Shown piece by piece: positions 1 to 9,427 of a stretch of DNA of 12,487 nt. Source of the stretch: Parachlorella kessleri (lineage: Eukaryota; Chlorophyta; Trebouxiophyceae; Chlorellales; Chlorellaceae); assembly GCA_001598975.1 (NCBI GenBank), contig BBXU01001392.1:1-12487 (forward strand). The letters are read 5' to 3'. The notes under the pieces are model-generated. The model did no database searches. It worked only from the letters and a program-made list of their open reading frames with translations, and was not told the DNA's origin. Made by a program: the position numbers and the translations under genes. Numbering within the stretch: position 1 is the first letter of the stretch; every line of letters begins with the position of its first letter.

Positions 1-1388
1 GGGGCGGGGGGGCGTCTCCTGGCACACCGGCCTAACTCTCTTGGTAATGGGCACGCAGTAACCACAGAACACATGACCGCAGGAGCCCAAGTCTTCGGGG
101 ATGCTTGAAAGCTACACAGGAGCGGAAGCAAAAGCAGGATACTCGCCTGGCTTAGCACTGATGCAGTTGAGCCTGGGATCTTGTTGTGCCGCAGCAGCCA
201 GCCCACAGCAGCACAGATGAGGAACCTGCATATCAACCGGGGTCCGAGGGCTGTGGCGGTGGTAGGTGCAAGGCAAGGGGCGAAGCTTACGACTATACTA
301 TACACTCCTGCAGGCTACTTACAGCTTTAGGGAGGCTCCCACTGTGGCTGCCAGCACTGCTGGGTCGATGCAGGACTGCAGTGCGGCAACTCCTGCAGCA
401 AAGCACTGGTATGATGTGAGGTTGCAGCTGATACTCGCTCTGCCCTGACCAGCAACACGCGGGAGGGGTGCGCATTGGACGGCCACATGGCTTCATGAAA
501 GAGGAAAGACTGGGACTGTACTCTCCAGCCTGCAGAGGCGCCACTACTCACCCTGGCCTGCAAGCCCACTGACGTTGGAGGCTGCCGGGCCAACGGCAGC
601 AAGGAAGGCCGTTGGAGCCTGTAAGGCCTTCACCTTGCACCCATTGTGCTTGGGTCGAGCTACTGGGCAACGGCGCCACGCTCTTTTGATCAGACCGCTG
701 CAGTAGTGGGGAGTGCGGTAAGGTCAGTGGGTCACCACCAGCCCGACGCAGGGCTAGTTCATTTCAGCAACTGCCCACACCTTTTGTTGCAGAGATGCCG
801 CCTAGCTTGGATGTCTAGTAAGGTCCCCCTAGGCTGCCAAGCCAAGCAACGCATTTTCAAGAGAACGCCGTACGAAGAAGCATGTATACCCGTGCATTGC
901 AGCCAGGGACAACAACTCCTTCAGTTTATCTGGGATGGGTATCCAGAGATTCCCTTGGACTGGATAAGTCAGCGAGTGTGCCAATGCATAACCCATGAGC
1001 CTGGCAGGCATGCGGCATAGCCGCTAACAAGCCTGATGCGTACCTTGAAGCAGTTGAGATGTGACCGCCACTTTGAGAAGTGGCCACATTGGGGTGGCAA
1101 GGTGTTGGTATGGACAGGTATCGCAGAGCTCAGTGGTGACAGTGGTGACACGAACTGTGCGTGTCCTGTAAAATGCAGGGCTGAGGACTGGATGCAGGGG
1201 CTGAGCAGGGCTGTGTGCGGGCCAGTACATCTCCCCAAACAAAGTCTAGACACAGGGCAATAGCCCTCGAGGGCTTTGCGACACACTGAAAGCTGTATGA
1301 TACCGTGCGCAGGAGTAGCCTCAGAGCCACACCTCTCCTTGCTGCCTCGCAATAGCCAGCTACTCAGGTAACACCGGACTTTGGCTGG
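1..1388. other. Stretch without a supported gene
   Basis: Open frames on both strands here are short, overlap each other and carry no motif I recognise. The longest are a plus-strand frame at 646-1020 and a minus-strand frame at 969-1352; neither has family features or flanking splice signals that extend it. The minus-strand frame at 829-1011 reads somewhat like protein (a Leu-rich, helical-looking stretch) but ends in a stop with no GT donor nearby. A 9-bp unit is repeated twice at 1131-1148. The stretch lies beyond the presumed poly(A) site of the SBP-box gene and is best read as intergenic DNA, or possibly the edge of an unseen gene. Confidence 0.5.
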
Positions 1389-1393
1389 TTACA
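1389..1393 (-). terminator. TGTAA poly(A) signal of the SBP-box gene
   Basis: The minus strand reads TGTAA here, about 305 nt past the favoured stop codon at 1699-1701, or about 480 nt past the alternative stop at 1871-1873. TGTAA is the usual near-upstream polyadenylation element in chlorophycean algae, and 3' UTRs of a few hundred nucleotides are normal there. It is the first TGTAA met on this strand after the stop. A pentamer can arise by chance, so the call rests on position and strand. Confidence 0.5.
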
Positions 1394-1698
1394 TGTCACA
1401 GTATCCAGAAGCGCTACCATCGAACGCGACATCCCCACAAGTAAATGGCGGCAGAGCCTTTGACACAATGCAGGGGCACATGTACACGCAGGCGCATGCA
1501 GGTTTTAACAAAAGACACCAACATCCAAGAGTCCACAAAAGCCTCACTGTGGACGGCCCACTATGTTAAAGGGCCAAAAGCAGCATCGCACACACCAGCA
1601 AGACCCAACAGGCTCTTGAAATACTACAGAACACTAGAACCCTGGGTGGCGATATGTGCAAGACTGCCATTCTCGCTTGGCCGGAAAACACTCTAGCT

Positions 1699-2280
1699 CT
1701 ACCAAATTGCAATTCGGTTGCAAGGAAAGCAACAACACAGCAGACGTTGGTCAAGAAGATCTTTGCAGATCCACGTATAACAAGCATCTCCAATGAGGAG
1801 GTATGGGCGGTTAATAACGGCCTTCAAATCCGTAGTACATGTCAATTCACCTAACACAACAAATCCTGGATCACTGCGAGGAGGAGAGTATGGGGTGACG
1901 GTGGGTACGCGAGGAACAACGCTGGAGGGGCAGCAGTGTGAACGTGAAGCATGGATGCTGCCACTGAGTCGATGACGGCACTTGACACCAAGCAAAACAG
2001 CAACCTGCGTTGGGAACTAGTAGTAGACCGGCCGGGCCAGGTTCTTCATGGGACGGTTCAACATCAAACACACAGTCCGCAGTCATATGCACAGCGTTAA
2101 CGATATCGGGACAGCAAGCCACCAGATCCACAGAACCCCTGCAGGGCTGGCGCTGCTCTGCCAAACCCTCCAAACGGAAAACCAATGCTCGCAATTGGCG
2201 ACCATGCTCCGCCATCAGCCTGTCAGCCGGCCGGGAGCCCCCTGCCAAACTTGTGGGGGAGTCAATGAAATACACATGCG
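1699..2280 (-). other. Uncertain 3' end of the SBP gene: two competing models
   Basis: After the exon beginning at 2280 (AHVYFIDSP...), the frame can run straight on to TGA at 1871-1873. Alternatively it can splice after 2029 (donor GTCTAC; another possible donor follows 2005) to the acceptor CCAG before 1865. I favour splicing. The DNA from 2028 to 1866 is pyrimidine-rich near its 3' side and contains CTCCTCCTCGCAG, as introns do. The joined exon reads GFVVLGEL ... RPYLLIGDA ... ICKDLLDQ, which resembles the G-F-I-E-V-E ... FP.I..D..IC.EL segment that follows the middle region in long plant SPL proteins. The donor is weak, so the boundary is an inference. Confidence 0.45.
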
Positions 2281-5200
2281 CTGCCACCCGCAATAGTAAA
2301 AAATTCAGAAGCTGGGCTACCTGCTCAGCGACACACCTACACCGTCAGGGAGGCACAGACACACACTCCCGTGCCTACACGCGACTACATGCCCGAGTAC
2401 ACACTCTACATCGCTCCATACCAGTCAGTTCCCACCGGCTCCAAATGTCAGCAGGCGCCCAGCGCTGACCTCCGCAACAAAAGCCTGCGCATGGTAGGGA
2501 GTTAAGTGTTGAGTGCAGCATTAAGTGTATGTCATCACAGAGCGACGGCCACTGAACACGGCAAGGGCGGGGCACAGCCTGCCGAGGGTACTGCAATTCT
2601 TCAACCTGAGCTGTGTCAGTGCTGTGCCAGGGCACAGGCCCAGAGTACTGCCGTCAAGAAACAACTACAGTGTCCAGGGCAGTGCAGGAGTGCGACTTCC
2701 AAGATCATCACAAGCCACGATTACCGGGTTGGACTTCATCAGTAGCAGCACGCCAGCCAGCACATGGGGCGCCAGGTCCTCGGAGGGACAGCCAAACAGC
2801 GTCATACTGACTTGCTCCAGCCCATCCTGCAAAAATGGTAGAGAAACAGCTGGTTAGTCCATGATCAACTGCTGGCCTGCCATGAGCCGTCATGGTTCAG
2901 CCGGAGAGTGGCCTCCTAGCCAACTTGAGGGCGCGGAAGGCCGTACAGTTGGAGGCTCAGAACGGGTGACAAGCATTGCGTGGACCATACTGATGGACAT
3001 CATTCCAACAGCAAGTTGTGCGCTCCTGCCACGAGTGTTCCCCCCAGCTTTAGAGAGAGACCCCAAGAAGCGTATCACACCGCCCCTCCGCCACAAGTGG
3101 CACACGCTGCCTCCTCTGCTTCCCAGGCTGGTCCTGTTACAGATTGTTGCAAACGAACAACAGCACGCCCCCATCTCACACTCACCATGGACACCACCCC
3201 GCTGGGCTTCTGGGCAAAGGAGTCCATCTCAATGGAGCTGTCCAGGGAGGCCATCCTCCCCACCTCACAGTAGTGGTGGCCGGAGGGCCCAGCCACCCCC
3301 ATCACTGGGGTGACGGGGCTGTCCGCCCCCAGGCTGTGCAGGCTGCCAGCACGCCCCGCAGCATACCCAGCGTGGGCGCCAGCTGCCACCCAGGAGGCAT
3401 CCGCCGGGCTCAGCGCCCTCTCGCGCCCCTGGGCTGCGGCAGCGGCAGCGGCCGCCCAGGTGGAGTCACCGGAGCAAGGCCCTGCCCAGCCGCCAGGTGA
3501 GCCAAGCTCTACCGGCACCATGCCATGGCCAGGGTAGCAAGGCTCAGGGCCCAGGCCCTGCATCTCCTCCACATGACCAGCATCCCTGCCGCACTGCTCC
3601 AGCTCCTGCCCCAGGTCATGCCCCTGCTCCATCAGCATCTGCTGGAAGGTGTGCTGCGCGGGGGTCATCACCGCAGGGGGCGGCAGGGGCGTGCACAGCT
3701 CCGCCGCGGCACACTCCAGGCCGCTGCCGCAGTGCTGCTGACTGCCGGAGTGCTGGGGCGCAGGGGGTATGCGGGGGCTGCCCACCAGAGAGTCGCAGGA
3801 GGGGCGGGTGCGCAGGGTCATCTCCAGCTTCAAGGGCGGCGCGGCGGGGGTTTCTGGGCAGATGGCCCGCTCGGCTGCCGAGTCGGCTTCTGCCTTGGCA
3901 GGCGACTTGCTCTTGGGCTTAGAGCCACTTGAGCGCCCACCACCCTGCTTGCGCTGCCGGTTCTTCCTGCAGGGGTGTATGCAAGGCAGGGCTTGGCGGC
4001 TCAGCGTGGCTCTATTTGCTGTTGCCCTTAAAGCTTCAGTAGTTCACTTGACCACACACACGCAGGCTGGAAGGCTGGGGCGCATTCACACTACCTCAAA
4101 AGCTTGGCAACCCAGCAGAGCGGGACATCCCCTCCATCGCGCGCAACAGTCCCTTGCTATTGTTGTACACCTTGTCTTGCTTGTGAGCTTACCTGCGCCT
4201 TGCATTGTGTTTTGCCAGCGCCTCGTAGCAGCTCTTCCTGCGAGACAAACAGGGGGAGTGGCGGCTTGAGCTTGCTGGCTTCCCTGGACAAGGCGACAAC
4301 AACAGGCCCGCTGCATGGGCGCACACCGAGAACAGTCAGGTTGCGGTGCCTGTCTTGCAAAGCGGACTCCCTTTCGCAGGGTGAATGTGGCCTCATGCTT
4401 CCTTCTCCAGCCCTGTAGCAAGGAGGTCATCAAGCGGCCTCACCTGGCACAGTCAAAGTCCTCCAAGGGCTGGAAGCGGCCACACTGCAGAAACACAAAC
4501 AACAGGCATAAGGATGCTGCTGCTTACACAAGTGCTGTCTGTAGGCTGGCAGATGCTGTCCACGTCCAAGGTAGGACGGCAATGAAGGTGTCGAATTTAA
4601 GGGAGGGTCAGGCTTCCTTTCTGTGCAACCCTGGGCAGCACGCTGGCCGATAGCAGTGGTGCTACAGCAGACCAGTCAGGCAATACCTGTCCTGCTGCGG
4701 GTGAGGCACACTCCTTCCAGACGCGCCTCTGAAGGCCAGGCGCAGGGCCCTGAACAGCCTCACAGCCAACCCAGCAAAGGCGACCACTGCCCCACACACC
4801 TGCTGGCAAAAGCGGACCACCTGGCCATCCAAAACGATGCTGTCCACGTTGCTGTGGTACCTGCACGCGAACCCGGTGCGGTTGGTTGGCTTTCAGCCGC
4901 CTGCTGGGTGGCCGTCACTGCGTCCAGCCAGGAAGCCTATACCAGGTGGCAGGGTGGGCTATACAGAGCTTGCTTCCCACGGCTCAGACAGTACCACGGC
5001 ACCAGGCTTACCTGCAGATCTTGAACTTCTGCAGGCAGCAGGGAGACAGGGTGGGCAGTGGTCAGTAAAAGTTGGTTGGCGCCTGATGTTGCAGGACGTA
5101 CCACGCAGACTGATCACTTGCACGGGCCCACCTTGTAGTAGCGGATGGGGTCGTTGTGCAGTGGCCTGGAGCAGCCGGCAACTTGACAGTGCGGGGCTCC

Positions 5201-5296
5201 GCCTGGTGAGCGGCGGGGTATGGCAAAGCCTCGCTCCAGCTCGGCTTCAGGGTGGGTCGCATGCGACGCAGCAGGGCTGTCCGGCTCCTGGTCCAT
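1699..5296 (-). CDS. SBP-box (SQUAMOSA promoter-binding protein) transcription factor, ten-exon model
   Basis: Predicted nuclear DNA-binding protein of about 559 residues; SBP domains recognise GTAC cores. Exons: 5296-5132, 5028-5012, 4860-4800, 4484-4444, 4237-4193, 3966-3186, 2826-2725, 2484-2436, 2280-2029, 1865-1699. Phases agree at every junction, with GT donors and AG acceptors. The SBP domain is residues 37-115: finger 1 has C37, C42, C60 and H63; finger 2 has C79, C82 and C98, with Q86 where His is usual; it ends in the basic RRRKNRQRK nuclear-localisation tail. Residues 118-370 are Ser/Pro/Gly/Ala-rich with eight Ala in a row. Residues 371-420 contain TLFGCPSEDL and a divergent stretch that may match the 'LRPGC' segment of long SBP proteins. 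The start is the first ATG after the TATA box, in good context (A at -3, G at +4). The domain is certain; the last two exons are tentative. It could be a CRR1/SPL7-like metal regulator, but no ankyrin repeats are seen. Confidence 0.88.
3945..5188 (-). other. SBP DNA-binding domain, split over six exons
   Basis: Residues 37-117 of the protein are spread over exons 1-6. Exon 1 gives CQVAGC and RYYK; the 17-nt exon 2 gives KFKIC; exon 3 runs from YHSNVDS to VVRFCQQ; exon 4 gives CGRFQPLEDFD; exon 5 gives KSCYEALAKHNARR; exon 6 starts KNRQRKQ. Concatenated, this matches the family pattern C-x4-C-x(about 16)-C-x2-H, then RFCQQC, FD, KSC and HN.RRRK. Four of the five introns inside the domain are short (103-226 bp); the longest is 315 bp. 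Confidence 0.93.
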
Positions 5297-5474
5297 ACTG
5301 CTGCTGGTAAAGCTGGACACCCTTGCTGAAGAGCTCGTCTTAGCCGTCCACAAAGAGCTGCCCCACCAACGACCTTACCAAGGGGTACACAGTCAGCGCT
5401 GTTCTCTGCCTTGCCAGCTAAAGTCCGTGCTGAATGATCAAAAGCTGCGCTTAGATCAGTGCACGCTGCAGTGA

Positions 5475-5482
5475 TATTTATA
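5475..5482 (-). promoter_or_regulatory. TATA box of the SBP-box gene
   Basis: The minus strand reads CTATAAATATC, an almost ideal TATA element. A start site about 30 nt downstream would fall near 5445-5450, giving a 5' UTR of roughly 150 nt. There is no ATG on the minus strand between that point and the chosen start at 5296, so the TATA box and the first-ATG rule support each other. No other core promoter element could be assigned. Confidence 0.6.
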
Positions 5483-6547
5483 GGTGTATGGACTTCATAC
5501 CATGGACCACGGTGTGCTGTCCATACCAAACGCAATGTAGCACTGTACTGCTGGTGACTCTGGGTTGTCCACGCTACCTTTGACAAGTTTTCAAGTTTTG
5601 GATGCACGGATGGGCTGTGTGCTCGTTTCACTGCTGAGCATACCACTACGCGGTCCTTGGTTTCAGCGCATACACATATATCAACCTACTGACTGAAACT
5701 GCCTATCAGTATAGTGAATATCATCATGCAGCTACCAAGCTGCTGAGCGCATGTTGTCGCCCTGCCGCACTTTTAGGTGCCTACCAGTTTCGTACCATGG
5801 TATTGACAGGGCCAACAACGGCACGAGAAGCTTGTTGGCAAGGTCACTGCACTGACATTAATTCGCCCTCTATTGCGCTGCGTCAAGCTTTCCTGGGCGC
5901 GGGCCAGGTGTAGCGGAGCCCAAGGCCTCACATACAACATACTCAGCATGCTGGCAGTACAGCGCAGCATGATGGCACTGACAGGAGCACAGGGAGGGCC
6001 GCGGCCGGCCGGCGCACGCCAGCCAGCTCCTTGTTGTGATGGACGACTTCACCTTACGCAACGCTGCTAGAGTGGTCAGTGGCTACCATGGCGGGCAATG
6101 CCAGCATGCCAAGTCGTCAGCCTGGCTTGAGCGCCGGAAAACCTGCCCGGCAGACTAAGGGGACCCTACAGTTATGCTTAGCTTCGCTGAAGTGCTGCTT
6201 CTGTAATACTCCTTTCACCCTTTGCCTTGTCGTATTTTGAGGTTGCTGTGTGGTCGGCCACCGTAGTACTGGACTGGTACCTGTTTTCTACAAGCACACC
6301 GCTGCTTTACTTCGAACAATTCCTCTAATTCATCCTCTACAGTCATATCCTTTCCCCGCAAACCCTTTGGTGCTTGTGCAAACAGCTGGTAGGGTACCAC
6401 AGATGTATCTGCCATGCCAACGAGTGGACACCGAAAGGCTGTCGGGCTCGCAGAGCTCTCTTGATGGAGGAGGTTCAAAGTACAGCAAAATAAAGTGCGG
6501 CATAATCTATTCTGGGAGTCGGTACAGCCGCAAGATTGGTCAGGATT

Positions 6548-6588
6548 CGCACGGTACATGTATGAAGCTTCACCTGATGTACCGTGCG
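6548..6588. repeat. Perfect 12-bp inverted repeat with palindromic loop
   Basis: The arms CGCACGGTACAT (6548-6559) and ATGTACCGTGCG (6577-6588) are perfect reverse complements. The 17-nt spacer itself contains the palindrome TGAAGCTTCA. Each arm contains GTAC, the core bound by SBP domains. The structure could form a hairpin or cruciform, or be a paired protein-binding site. It is about 1.25 kb upstream of the SBP start codon. No flanking duplication that would mark a mobile element was seen. Confidence 0.7.
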
Positions 6589-8215
6589 CGACGTCACTGC
6601 ACGACCTCAAGAAAGGTTGAGACGTGGAGGCAAGACACGGAATCTGGCGGCCTGGGTGCAACGCCTCATTTGCCTAACGCCTGCAGCTGTTTTGCAGACA
6701 GCAGTCAATATTCACCAGGCATCCTGCGTGCAGGACTTACCCTGAGCAGACTCCGTCACGCGGGCTTTTCTAATACCTGAGCGTTACTTAAACCTACGAC
6801 CACGCCACAGCAACTGGGAAGAATAGCGCAATGGGGTATAGAGCAAGACAGGCTGATGGAAGGTTCAGTCGTGTATGGAAGGGGTGCTGGGGTTGCACAT
6901 GTGATGTGCACGTTCTACAAGCCGGTCATACATTGCGGTGAACAGACATACTATTTTCCATACTATATGTGGCACATGGTGCACCTGGCAGTGGCAATTG
7001 CCAGGGCTGGTTTGCACCAGGCAGGCAGGCTGGGTGCCTGGCCAGTGGCACTCCTGGTCTCACCTGTTGAACACTTCACCAGCGATAAGTCAGAACATTA
7101 TGCACTATTATGCACGCAGGCCCCCCTACCCGCATATACTTCCCATACTATAAGCGGGTGCACAACGGGGACACAACTGGGCTAACGGCGCCACTGCTGA
7201 AGTCAGCTGGCAGGAGAGCAGGAATGATAGACAAGTAGGCGCGGCAACACCACCGGGCTTGGGTACAGAGTGCTAGTCTAGTCTCAACTATAGCGCATCG
7301 GCCGGCTAGCGACCAGTGTAGCAGTAACAGTTTAGCCTGTTGCCGGTACGCGCACTATGCTACCAGCTTTGATACCGGCCTGCAGCCAGGGAACCACATA
7401 CCCTAGCAGGTTGGAGGCTGCTACGCCGCTGAGAACCTCACAACACCAATTTGTGAACCAGCTCTTGGGAGGTGCTGGCAGTGCCTATACATCGAAGCAG
7501 CACACCTTGGGTCGGGCACAGCCCCAAGCACAGCTGAGCTGACCAGCTCTCCGCCCCCCTCCTTTGCAGGGTTCCTGGAGTGTGGGGGAGGCCTGGGATG
7601 ACCACCCTGCTGCACATGGAAGTGGCTGCCCCTTCCAGACACCGGCACTGTCGCGCGCGGGTGTGCTGCCAGGCCAACTGAGGTGGCGGATTCCAGGGCA
7701 AGCCCTGTCAGCCCTTGCTATCGGCATGTGTTGCTGTTCCTTTCAGCCACTTCACACTTTGCACTCCCAGGAGTTTGAGTGGCTGGCTATCCCGCGTCAC
7801 ACCCCTCTTGCATATGTTCTGAGGCATGGGCTCGCCTTTGGAGCTTGCATTCAGCGACACAGCGGAGTCCAAAGTACGTCCATAGGGAAACCCCTTACTT
7901 ACCTGTGGAGCCTATGCATGCCTTGCAGAGCTGTGTCACGTAAGCTCTTGCATGACACCGCTGCAGGCAGGCCCACGTGACGTGCAAACGAAATGTATGG
8001 CTTGCTCTGCTCGAGTTTACGGTGCTATCCTACAGTTACCTCCAAGGTTGAACGTCTGTACATACTGCCCTACCAATGAATCTGGCAGCTAGCAGTTGGG
8101 TATACCACTTTGCCGCAAAGTCATCTGCCTGGGTGAGCCACAGCAGGTCGGCAGTACTGAATGATTGAAACAAACAGACAACCAGAAACCCAGGTAGGAA
8201 TGGCAGGCGACCATA

Positions 8216-8273
8216 CCACCATATATGGTGGCGCGGAAAATCGAGCAAAGTATACTTTCCTCGATTTCCGCGC
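8216..8273. repeat. Adjacent palindrome and 43-nt imperfect inverted repeat
   Basis: CCACCATATATGGTGG (8216-8231) is a perfect 16-bp palindrome. It runs directly into a second dyad at 8231-8273. There the arms GCGCGGAAAATCGAG and CTCGATTTCCGCGC pair with one bulged A and enclose the perfect 12-bp palindrome AAAGTATACTTT (8247-8258) behind a single C-C mismatch. The transcript would fold into two neighbouring hairpins. It may be a remnant of a small non-autonomous element, a structured RNA or a compound binding site; the sequence does not decide. Confidence 0.7.
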
Positions 8274-8497
8274 AGCGTGCACTTCATCAGAAAGGAGCAG
8301 TGCTGCGGGCGCAGGTTTGGTCCTTGCACAGCCAGGTCCATGCGGCTCTGCACATTTGTTTGCTGTGCATGACCGTCTATGCGAGTGTACTGTGGTCACG
8401 TTCTGCAGCATGTTAGCACCAGCAAGCTCCATGGAGCTCATGGATGTGTTATTGACGAGCATGCAATATCGGCGTATCCCTTGGCACCTTTGGTGGG

Positions 8498-8760
8498 CAG
8501 GTTATTAGTATGGGGTGGCAGGTATTGCCAACTGGGAGTGAGAGCTGGGGCTGTACTAGCAGGACTGGATGCCGAATTCGCTTGAGTCTTGCCTGTGTTT
8601 TGTGCCAGTAGGTCTCTCCCCAAGATAATCAGGTTGTTAGCATGAGTGGCAGGTAGTGCGACCAGGGAGCGAGAGTTGAGCCGGACTGCCAGGGCTGGAT
8701 GCAGAATGTGCCTGAGTCTTGCCTGAGTGCTGATCCAGTAGTCCTCTCCCCGATAGAAGC
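8498..8760. repeat. Diverged tandem duplication, two copies of about 131 bp
   Basis: Copy 1 (about 8498-8629) and copy 2 (about 8630-8760) align along their length. Shared landmarks are GTTRTTAGYATG, GTGGCAGGTA, GGGAGYGAGAG, ACTGGATGC or GCTGGATGC, TGAGTCTTGCCTG and TCTCCCC. The period is 131-132 bp with scattered substitutions and small indels, so the duplication is not recent. There is no open frame through both copies and no sign of a transposon end. It lies in the gene-free stretch downstream of the transporter. Confidence 0.75.
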
Positions 8761-9427
8761 TAAGGCCACTGGGAGAGGAGGGGAAGCTGAACTGATGCAG
8801 GGGCAGTTGAGGTACCACCTCGGTTGCTGGTGACATGGCTGACAGGGGCTGCGTTCAGGAGATATCCACTAGTTGTGTCACAGGGTCCCCACTGTGATGG
8901 CTCGTTTATGCTGCAAAGCTGCAAGCCGCAGCTAGCCGTAGTTAGGTTGTCCAGGCTGCAAAAAGCCTTGGCACTGGTTCTGTCCTTCCCAAGTCAACTG
9001 GGTCAGCCTGGAGGCAGCTAGGCACATGAGATAACAGCAGCCTCACCTATGCACTCTTAGTCGGTCCGCTTCAATAAAAGATCGCCACCAGTCCCAAATA
9101 GACGTCACTGAGCTTCCCACGAGTGACGAGTGTACAGAGCTAACTAAGCTGTGGGTACGGTGCCACTATGTGTACACCTGTGTGCAGCCTTCACTGGAAG
9201 TAGCAACATGAAGTTAGCACCAGCTGAGTAAGCAGAGGAGGGCAAAGCAAGCCGTGGAAGTTGTACATGATGAAAGCGAGAACCCAACACTGCCGCAAGA
9301 GATGTCAAGGGGACGCAGAGGCCGTGCAAATCACAGCAGCAATCACAGGCTCCTTCTGCATCCAACCCCGTCAGTCCAGTCCAGCCCAACTCTACTCCCT
9401 GTTCGCACTACTTGCCACCCATGCTAA
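8761..9427. other. Stretch downstream of the transporter, presumed 3' UTR and intergenic
   Basis: No coding exon is supported here. The part next to 9427 is expected to be the transporter's 3' UTR on the minus strand. Unlike the SBP gene, no TGTAA occurs on the minus strand within about 1.4 kb of the stop, so the poly(A) site cannot be placed. An AATAAA on the plus strand near 9072 is on the wrong strand for this gene. Confidence 0.45.

Larger units (their letters stand above)
5483..8497. other. Long stretch without a supported gene
   Basis: This lies upstream of the SBP promoter. Frames on both strands are short and carry no recognisable domain. The longest are 6250-6780 (plus), 7564-7980 (plus) and 6215-6661 (minus). 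The minus frame at 6215-6661 has a mildly protein-like acidic stretch (VEDELEELFEVKQR) followed by basic residues, but I cannot assign it. Two hairpin-forming structures lie inside and are listed separately. A short direct repeat (ATTATGCAC twice, about 7096-7114) and a small hairpin around 6984-7005 are also visible. Confidence 0.5.

Noticed and set aside
646..1020. 124-codon plus-strand open frame as a gene
   Set aside because: No recognisable motif, no start context or splice support, and another frame overlaps it on the opposite strand.
1566..1793. Hydrophobic minus-strand frame as a C-terminal membrane segment of the SBP protein
   Set aside because: I could not join it in phase to the upstream exons, and it falls in the presumed 3' UTR.
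3497..4269. Plus-strand open frames of 135-166 codons
   Set aside because: They are antisense to SBP exons 5 and 6 in GC-rich DNA and have no family features.
5062..5646. 194-codon minus-strand open frame over the SBP first exon
   Set aside because: It is in a different frame from the SBP exon, shows no domain, and its overlap with the clear zinc-finger codons marks it as a shadow.
8425..8438. 14-bp palindrome AGCTCCATGGAGCT
   Set aside because: Short restriction-site-like palindromes of this size occur by chance in a window of this length, and it has no further structure around it.
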